From Pomphorhynchus laevis (lineage: Eukaryota > Acanthocephala > Palaeacanthocephala > Echinorhynchida > Pomphorhynchidae): 64,000 nt of DNA. The notes beneath the pieces are model-generated. The model was not told the origin of the DNA. It made no database searches and saw only the letters and a program-made list of their open reading frames with translations. Location of the stretch: assembly GCA_012934845.2 (NCBI GenBank), contig WNNJ02003727.1, positions 1 through 64,000 on the forward strand, read 5' to 3'. The stretch's first letter is position 1; each line of letters begins with the position of its first letter. Of this stretch, positions 57,021 through 64,000 are shown piece after piece. Both the position numbers and the translations under genes were made by a program.

Positions 57021-58850
57021 TTTGATCAAATTCATTATCCAGTATCTTATTCTAATACGAAAAATATCATTTGTAATCCCTCCAAAAAAATGTCCGCTTT
57101 ATAGTTTAAATAAATTTTAAATTAATGATTTTAAAGAAAGCCAATATCATTACATATTGTTGCAATTCTTAAAATTTCATTATTTAATGTATTATATTTT
57201 ATATTATATGGCATGCATGAATGCTCTGCAAAAACATGTTTCTTGTAAATTTAAATATGCCATCTTTACGATATAAATTAATAGTAGTTTCAGTTAATGT
57301 TAATTTAATGTTCATATCTAGATATATACTTTCTTTATCATTAATAGTGGTTTTGTTAAGAATGAGGCTACCTGGGTAAATTTGTTCGCTTACTGAATTA
57401 AATAATTCAGATTAGATAACTGAGTATACGTATTTTATATTATATAAATCGAAAATAAAAATAAATAGTAAATAATAAATAATTATATATGATTTTATAC
57501 CATTTATATTTGTATCAGGTTAAAATGAAGAATTGAAATTTTAAATATGGTATCCATGAATACTTATGCAAAAATATGTTTCTTGTAAATTTAAATATGC
57601 CGTCTTTACGATATAAATTAATAGTAGTTTTAATTGATCAAATTAATAATTTAAAGTAGTTTTACTTGATGTTAATTTAATGTTAATATCTAGATATATA
57701 CATTCTTTATTAATAATATTAGTTTTATTACGCATAAGATTATTTAAATAAATTCGTTCAATTATTGAATAAAACTATTAGAGTTAAATACACGTATCAT
57801 CAATGTATCGAAATATATTTTATATCTTTATATAATTTAGATATTTTTTACAAGTTATGAACAAATTCATATTCTATAAAGCTTAAAAACAAGTCAGCTA
57901 TAATTGGGCTACTATTACCTACCCATTGGAACACCTTTTACTTGTCTAAATATAGATGTCTCTACTTTTAAATAATTTTGATTTATCAAAATATTTAAGG
58001 ATTCTATTAATTCAATTTTATCCATATATTTATATTTACTTGATGGTTTAATTTTTGTCAGATAGGCGTTATAATTATTATAACATATATATGTATATCT
58101 TTTTCCGAATATAAGATTAAGTAATTTTTGATTTTTAAATATTAAGCATTCATATATACGTTATTTCATGTAATGAATTAGTATATCTATTTGGCAATAG
58201 AAGGTTAATTAATTTTTCTAACGCTTCTTTAATATCTACTAAATCTAGATTTGTATAAAGCGTACTAAAATCGTATGTATTTATATTTTGAAAATTTATT
58301 CCTTTTGTCTGTTCTAAAAATTCTTTTGTAGAATTAATACTGAAATAGTGTTTTATACCAGTATTAATTTCGATTACCTTGCAATATTTTTTGAAGTGTG
58401 CTTTAATTACTTTAAGTATTTTATTCATATAGACAGAAAGTGGTTTTAATGTACATTTAAACACACTACATATGATCATAGGTTTTATTTGACTTTTATG
58501 TGATTTTTGATTCTAATCTAATATAGGCATAGTTTTATTATCTGATTCAACCTTTATACCCTTTTTATCCATTATAGAACAGTGACTTGTTATAATTGTT
58601 TCTAATAAACTCAACTCACTACGTTTATATGTTGGATTTACATTTAAATGATTAGAATTAACCTCTTTCATTAGTATATCATAATAAAGCTTTTTCATAT
58701 GAAGACAAAGTTATGACTAGCTTTATCAATAGTTGTTATTATATAGTTATCCTTTAATTTAGTAAGTTCTGTATACATATCTTTATTAATTTTATCTTTC
58801 CTTTTATAATTGTTTGTTATTTTCATTTTCTTTTTGTATTTATTTATATT
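57021..58850 (-). mobile_element. Penelope-like element RT pieces (broken)
   Basis: Several overlapping pieces of the same RT lie in the same orientation. A C-terminal piece is at 57120-57400, a second at 57540-57780, and a longer central piece at 57780-58850. The last contains SVYMNKILKVIKAHFKKYCK, YDFSTLYTNLDLVDIKEALE and ILMKEVNSNHLNVNPTYKRS. It is close to the copy at 5.2-6.9 kb. A terminus-like GATAACTGAGTATACGTATT lies at 57414. The region is a mosaic of at least three insertions and is not coding. Confidence 0.8.
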
Positions 58851-59170
58851 TTTTGCAGGCACTCGATTTGAGGATATTTTCTGTATGTATAAGAACGCTT
58901 AAGCAAGGCTTGACTTCTTTTATGGTTCATGCCTAAAAGAATGAATTAGTGCTTTCACCGTAACGCAGGATGTTAAAATAATGTTTTGGTACTGCTTACT
59001 CATCCCTACCAGCTTAGCCAAATGATTAAGTTAGTGTAAAAAATAGAACATAATTACTTATTCTATTTTAATCAAGTTAAAATTTAAAATTGATATATAA
59101 ATCAAAACAATAATATAAATTTAAAAGTACATAAATTTTAAAATTTAAAACTTAAATAATTCAAATCTCT
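58851..59170. other. AT-rich spacer
   Basis: No gene is seen. GAATTAGTGCTTTCACCGTAACGC (58940-58963) is locally GC-richer but unassigned. Confidence 0.4.
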
Positions 59171-59705
59171 GTAAACTAGATTATAACGCAAAGGCATCCT
59201 CGTCAACCGTATGAAAGCTGATTTCCTTGTCACCTGCCCTTTTGAATTTCATGTGTCCAGTTGCTCGACGGTACACTCCCCCATATTCCTTCGCAACATT
59301 GATCGATGAAAAGGAAGTGTTGTGTCTCGCGACACCATCAAAATCTTCGAATTCGGATCGTTGGCCTTAATCACGTTAATCGCTGAGACAGAACTTGCAC
59401 CCCCGCCGATAATAAGATAGTCTGCGTAGTTTTTGGTTTGCGACATTATCCTCGTCAGACTAAACGAATGTGCACCTGAATAGACTGCATCCAAATCATC
59501 ATTGGTGTAATTTGTTTCGTCGGAGGTTGCCATAGGTGCGAACATATCGGGCATTGCCTCTTCTGTGCTTAATGCACCTAATTCCCTCTGTTCGTTGATA
59601 AGCCTGTCGCCTTGATTGTCTAAGGATATTTTATTAACTCGCTCCGATTTTGACCGATCGAATGATGGGGATATAATCTCTGAGCCCTGTCCTGACGTTC
59701 ATCGG
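59171..59705 (-). pseudogene. Apoptosis-inducing-factor-like exon fragment
   Basis: The minus strand is open through SERVNKISLDNQGDRLINEQ and MPDMFAPMATSDE. It then reads ADYLIIGGGASSVSAINVI, the N-terminal FAD-binding Rossmann motif (GxGxxG-like, here GGGASS). Next come NDPNSKILMVSRDTTLPFHR and MLRRNMGE. A neighbouring frame continues MKFKRAGDKEISFHTVDEDA, matching the FKQWNGKERSIYF part of AIF. The order DYLIIGGG...ILxVSxDxxLPxxRxxLxxxxW is that of AIFM1-type mitochondrial flavoproteins. Only this exon-sized piece is present. It has a frame change and no further exons, so it is most likely a pseudogene or a transduced or duplicated exon. A spliced gene with distant exons is less likely. Confidence 0.65.
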
Positions 59706-59714
59706 ACCTGCTAG

Positions 59715-62475
59715 TCTTGGCTAAGCATCTGGCCAAAATAGTCTTCGTTTTCTGGAAGGCTCTTTAGAAGAGCTTTCGCATTGTCTCGCATCAACGAAAC
59801 AGATATTCGCTGAAAATATCTCGAGCGGCATTTGAGTACGTGGTATTACGGCGAGCGGCGAGATACCGCGTTGTTCCGCGGATTAGCCGTTCTCCGTCTG
59901 CGTTCCACCCTCCGTATGTTTCAACAACGGCCGGTGTGAAAATATAGCCGTTTTCATCCATTTTTGTCTATATTTTCGTATCTTGACGCGACTAGCGTAG
60001 TCTTCTGCAGCATATGAAGCTTCCTTACTTGAACGCGGCAGATACACAGATTGCTGCGGGTTGGTGACAGCAAAATCAACTGCTTCTGGCGGATCTCTGT
60101 GGAATAGAATGTCTGCTGGCCTTTCTCTCAAACCTTTAACTAGGTTGGTCACATCGCGTTCAATGTGCAAACCAGCTGACTCAGCTGCTTGAAAGACCGT
60201 GTCCCTTATTCCGTTGTGCCTTAAGCCAGGGTAAACGCCGAACTGACACGTTACGGCATGAAATCCATGTACGTCCGCATCTCTGAAGCATCGTCGGCAT
60301 ATGTACGGTTTCGCCGATATGGGCATTCCCAACCACAAGCGAATTAAAACTCGAAATTCCGCAGGTGACACGCTCAATGAGTTTATTTTGTTGGAAATTG
60401 CGTAAAGTCAATCGCTCGCGTGTGAGCATTTTATGGATAAAAGACAGACAGCATCAAACGTGCTTGACATCTCTATCAGTTTAAAGATACGCTCCTTATC
60501 AATTGCTGAGCTTAACCTAGCTTGGCTGGGAACACTGGCCGATGGGATGTCTGCATCAAAGACGTTAGGGTAATGATGGCCAGGGGCTGAAGCGTCGAAG
60601 AGAAACTTGGAAAATCTAATTGGTCAAGTCCCAAACTCTTAGCGACGTTTGCGATGCACGCTACGAAAGCCACTTATGCATGCGTAAGGCAATCCCGAAG
60701 ACCAAGGTCGCCCTTGGTCTTCGGGATTGCTTGAGATCGCGCGCGCCTGTCCAATGAAAGTGTATAATCATTGTGTAGAATAATTTGTAGAATCAAGGTG
60801 TAGAATGTGCAATGAAAGAGTAGAATCATTTAATGTCATTGTTTCAGAAAAATTAGACTGCATTGCTTTTATGGCTTCCAGACTGCCGATTATTTGTTTT
60901 CTGCCAGTTTAGCTTCATTCCTAAACGGTCGAAGGCATTCGATAAAAGAGCCAAAACCTTGGCTATTGATTGCACAGTTCCACCGATGATCCTGTCGCCT
61001 AAACACCATCGGTTGAATTGAATACCGGGGTCAAGTCAAGTTGTTTTATAATTGGCTGAATATCTAATGAGAATAATATTGGTTCGAGTGGATCACCCTG
61101 CTGCACGCCGCATGAAGATTGTAAAGGGTTCTGACCGACCAACCGTAGGTACGATGATCGTTCGTAACACCATCTGACCAAGGGCGCGCATTCAGGAAAA
61201 AGATTGTCCACAGCGTGAATGAAGGCTTCGCGTCTCAAAGTGCTAAAGGCATTCTTAACATCGACCTTCAACCATACCCAATCAGCGTCATCGGTTTTCT
61301 TCCATGTGAAGGCGTTTAACTTGTTGAATGTTACTTTCCATACCATTAGGCGAAGCCACACAAGCTTGATAAGGGTAAAGGGTGTCGAGGAAGTCTTTTC
61401 GTAATTTTTGGCAAATGCACTAATCACACAGTCGACGTATCGTTTCACCGACTGCAATTGATCGGATGCCACCACCCTGTTTATTTAACGCGATTAAATT
61501 GGCGCCAGAAAGATAAGTGGAAACGGCAGGAGGTCTAAGACCGGCCAACAAATGGTTTACCAAACTCGTCAGACGGGCTAGGAGATTGCAACGATCTACA
61601 GATAGCATGTCCTGGAGATGTTCAGGACGCAATCCAAGACAACCAGGTGGAGTAGAGGAGGGAAATGATCTTATAGCGGCCAAAACTGCTTCTGAATCGA
61701 CTGATATCGGTTGAGACCTTGGAAAATGAATTCCTACGGTTGTGTCACAAGTAGGATGTAGACATTCTTACTTTCTCTCGTCGAAGAGGATATGGCGCAA
61801 GTCCTGCTCGTAGTAAGACAACGCATCGCTTTGCTGTAGTTTCCGGAGCTAGCAAGGTCTATGACCTCCTTGTATATGTTTGGCTTAGCTGAGAACTTTG
61901 AGGGTCTAACACCCCTCTCTTTACAGCCGCCTAGCGATTCCATACAACTACAAATGTCACACACCTCAGACGTGCGATGTTCTTTTTGGTGCAACGTCCA
62001 CGTTTGGACTTGCCGTCTTGTCTAGAAGTGAGACATAGCTTGGGGAAGCAAATAAGTGCATCCCAGCTCTCAATCGATCGATAGCATAATGCATCTTGGA
62101 TAAGAGATGACATTAGATCAGCTGATCTGGCACGTAAGGACCATGGTATTCGCTTTACAGTAGATGCATTTGAAGACCAAACCCTCTATCGATCACACAA
62201 CTGCTATCTGTCAACGTGTCCAAACGCTGTCAAGGTGGGAGAGTTCTCATTCCGAAACCACTAACATTGTTGTACATCGCCTTCGTCGTGCAATCAGCAG
62301 AGAAATCCAAATTATGTCCAGGCAATAGTGGTTCCATACCAGAGCCTGCACATTTAAAGCTGTTAGATTTGTGCGCCCGTAGTTTTCCACTCTTAAATAT
62401 GCAGAAAGTACGAGAGCATACGGGGCATTTGCCTTCAGTAGGATATTCCTCACTATTGCATGATACGTCGTCCAT
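59715..62475 (-). mobile_element. REL-1: near full-length RT element with restriction-like endonuclease (broken)
   Basis: Minus-strand order: a zinc finger at the N-terminus (KCPVCSRTFCIFKSGKLRAH, 62430-62370), a basic linker (LCLTSRQDGKSKRGRC, then DLASSGNYSKAMRCLT), then the RT. The RT shows AAIRSFPSSTPPGCLGLRPE, GANLIALNKQGGGIRSIAVG, WLKVDVKNAFSTLRREAF and SCGVQQGDPLEPILFSLDI, then a degraded catalytic motif (WCLGD where WYLDD is expected) before IIGGTVQSIAKVLALL. The C-terminus has RLWLGMPISAKPYICRRC, DVHGFHAVTCQFGVYPGLRH, ADILFHRDPPEAVDFAVTNP, DENGYIFTPAVVETYGGWNA and FQRISVSLMRDNAKALL. CxxC...HxxxC plus (A)D...D suits a restriction-like endonuclease. Frames change at least five times. 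Confidence 0.8.
60689..60730. repeat. 42-bp perfect palindrome in REL-1
   Basis: Arms of 19 bp (60689-60707 and 60712-60730; GCAATCCCGAAGACCAAGG and its reverse complement) surround a 4-nt loop TCGC. It lies within the decayed RT-thumb part of REL-1. Confidence 0.95.
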
Positions 62476-62628
62476 GCGATTGTTATATCACAATATTAGC
62501 GCTTTGTACGAAAATGTAAAGGATAGCTACTTTTTAGCCATTGCCGGATAAACAAATATAATCAACTAAAATGTATGTATATTAGATCCCAAACTTTTTT
62601 AAAGGTATTTTTCAAGATTAACTCTAAA

Positions 62629-62779
62629 AATTCCGCGAGCGGAGCGAGCGAAACTGGATTGATCTGTAACTGGATTGATCTGTAACTGGATTGATCTGTA
62701 ACTGGATTGAACTGTAACTGGATTGAACTGTAACTGGATTGATCTGTAACTGGATTGATCTGCAACTGTATTGATTGTA
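62629..62779 (-). promoter_or_regulatory. REL-1 5' tandem array, ~8 units of 16 bp, with CG-rich boundary
   Basis: On the minus strand the unit is CAGTTACAGATCAATC, repeated about eight times. It ends against TTTCGCTCGCTCCGCTCGCGG (62651-62631 region), and the first zinc-finger ATG lies about 155 bp downstream. The boundary is almost the same as the one in LINE-B at 38834-38852, although the repeat units and the proteins are unrelated. Confidence 0.7.
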
Positions 62780-62819
62780 AGAACTTAGTATAATCACGAC
62801 AAATTTAAATTGGTATAAA

Positions 62820-63483
62820 CCGTTATCGTTATTAGAACGAAAATATTTTAATTTATTGAAGACTATGATAGGTTAAGCTGTATAATAGACAGTTATTGTA
62901 ATGTAAAATACTATAATCGGACAATAAATGTTAATAATAACAAAAAATATAAACTGACCATAAAATTTATTAATAAATGCATAGATAACATAAATGTAGG
63001 TAGACTTTTAAATAATTCTAAAAGTAAAAAATAATAGGATCAGATTTAAGTAAATATATTCTTAAAATAAGGTAAAAGTTGTTACCGCTATTAGGACGAA
63101 AAATTTGTAATTATAATAAAGAATTAAAATCAATATGTAACGATAATATTAGAAACATAATGGAAACAAAATGCAATTGTAAAAGTCTTAATTTTGATAA
63201 AATAAATGAAAATATATGTACACATAATCTAGAATTAATTGAAAATTGTGAATTGAGAAAGCTGCTATCAAAAGGGTATAAATATAGATTAAATAATAAC
63301 AATAAAAATATAATTTACAATTCGTTATATAATGATTTAAATGCTTATTTTGGTAAGCTGATTGATAGTGTAAGCTTAAATACATCAAAGATTAAAAGTT
63401 GGAATTTAAAAAAAGAATATTATTATTTAATACAACATTGGTTACCTACAAATGGGCCCAGTATTAATAATTTTAATATATAA
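62820..63483 (+). mobile_element. Penelope-like element, N-terminal module (broken)
   Basis: The plus strand reads IINRQLL-like sequence, then KFINKCIDNINVGRLLNNSK, and in the open frame 63079-63483 METKCNCKSLNFDKINENIC, THNLELIENCELRKLLSKGY. The order CNCK...HNLxLIxNxxLRxLLxKGxKYR is the region N-terminal to the RT core in Penelope-like proteins. The RT core does not follow. It is the only PLE piece in the window on the plus strand and the only one with this module. Confidence 0.75.
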
Positions 63484-63679
63484 ATTTGATTTACAAAAAA
63501 AAGAAAACAGATCATTATGTAATTTGCATTTTAATGTCTATGACCGAATGTACCGATGCATTGAGTTTGGACCGCGGTGCTCGGAAACATTGTGGTATCA
63601 ACCTGGCAAGAGTAATTTTAATTTTAGTGCGGAGCCACATTTTTACACTTGAAAATTCAGGCCTGTGTTTCTAGCTGAT

Positions 63680-63830
63680 CTTTGTCGCTAACACACGTAG
63701 AGTTGCGTTTACTGCTCTGCCTGCACCACCCGTCGACGCAAAGGAGTTATGGTCAACTTTTCGAATCCTTTCTTCGTACTTGGTTCGCTTTCGTTGCTCA
63801 TGACATTTGAAACAAACGACGACGATCGCG
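63680..63830 (-). pseudogene. REL-2-like C-terminal scrap
   Basis: The minus strand reads CFKCHEQRKRTKYEERIRKV followed by DHNSFASTGGAGRAVNATLR. This matches FHAQRKQAKYSERIREIEHS and the following residues at the C-terminus of the REL-type element at 18.3-19.4 kb. Only about 45 residues are recognisable. Confidence 0.5.
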
Positions 63831-64000
63831 AAATATAGGGTGATGCTTCTTCATTGAAAATGCATACTCAAAAAACGTACCTCCATTCTACCACCGAACA
63901 ATCTACTGCACACGATATCAGAGCACGCGTCTAGTCTTAGAGTTGTCGCGTGATTTTCGAAACTTATTGGGTCAAGAATAAGGATTTGATTTGATTTGTT
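63831..64000. other. Window end, nothing recognised
   Basis: Probably the continuing REL-2-like relic toward the window edge. A short direct run TTTGATTTGATTTG lies at 63986-63999. Confidence 0.3.

Noticed and set aside
59171-59705. Functional AIF gene
   Set aside because: Only one exon-sized segment is visible, it changes frame near its end, and no NADH-binding or C-terminal domain follows.
62562-62765. Frame with repeated SSYxSIQLQINPVTDQ
   Set aside because: It is a translation of the 16-bp array with no independent coding evidence.

Overview
The window is nuclear DNA of an invertebrate metazoan. It is AT-rich, poor in genes and dense in retroelements. Three host genes look functional: a 376-codon actin with one 52-bp intron (8.7-9.9 kb), a small Pro-rich EF-hand protein (42.9-43.5 kb, minus strand), and an uninterrupted 1240-codon importin-9 homologue (50.8-54.6 kb). 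A fourth host-like piece, an apoptosis-inducing-factor-like exon, survives only as a fragment at 59.2-59.7 kb. The tiny intron, the lack of introns in a 3.7-kb gene and the divergence of importin-9 suggest a fast-evolving, compact-intron lineage. I cannot name the phylum. Actin and importin-9 both have an AG acceptor-like site directly against the ATG, which fits either a 5'UTR intron or spliced-leader trans-splicing.

Most of the rest is retroelement. (1) Penelope-like elements (PLE), at about 0-1.2, 4.4-7, 11.5-12.7, 47.2-48.8, 55.8-58.9 and 62.8-63.5 kb. Their terminal repeat carries a roughly 75-nt structured motif with all hammerhead-ribozyme core boxes in an unusual strand order. (2) CR1-like LINEs (LINE-A group), including an almost intact two-ORF copy at 30.0-34.2 kb and a broken one at 15.1-19.9 kb. 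(3) L2/CR1-like LINE-B, with a copy at 35.0-39.1 kb inserted into an opposite-strand copy of the same family, plus fragments at 21.9 and 48.8 kb. (4) Jockey/I-like LINE-C with zinc knuckles, two copies at 23.6-28.4 kb, whose 3' end is tRNA-like. (5) Elements with a C-terminal restriction-like endonuclease (REL-type): 59.7-62.8 kb nearly full length, with fragments at 10.8, 13.5, 18.3-19.4 and 63.7 kb. (6) Two other LINE C-termini, at 20.5-21.0 kb and as an inverted pair at 45.2 and 54.8 kb.

Nested insertions give a relative order. REL-2 lies inside LINE-A2, LINE-B(-) inside LINE-B(+), a PLE inside a repeat that flanks a REL fragment, and a LINE-B piece inside PLE sequence. Non-mobile repeats are a higher-order satellite (2.4-3.5 kb, 179-bp period built from three ~60-bp subunits), a (TA)n tract at a LINE 3' end, and several strong palindromes.

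The most novel observations are the pseudoknotted hammerhead-like RNA in PLE termini, a tandem-monomer 5' region with a shared CG-rich boundary in two unrelated LINE families, and a perfect 14-bp hairpin spanning the importin-9 stop codon.
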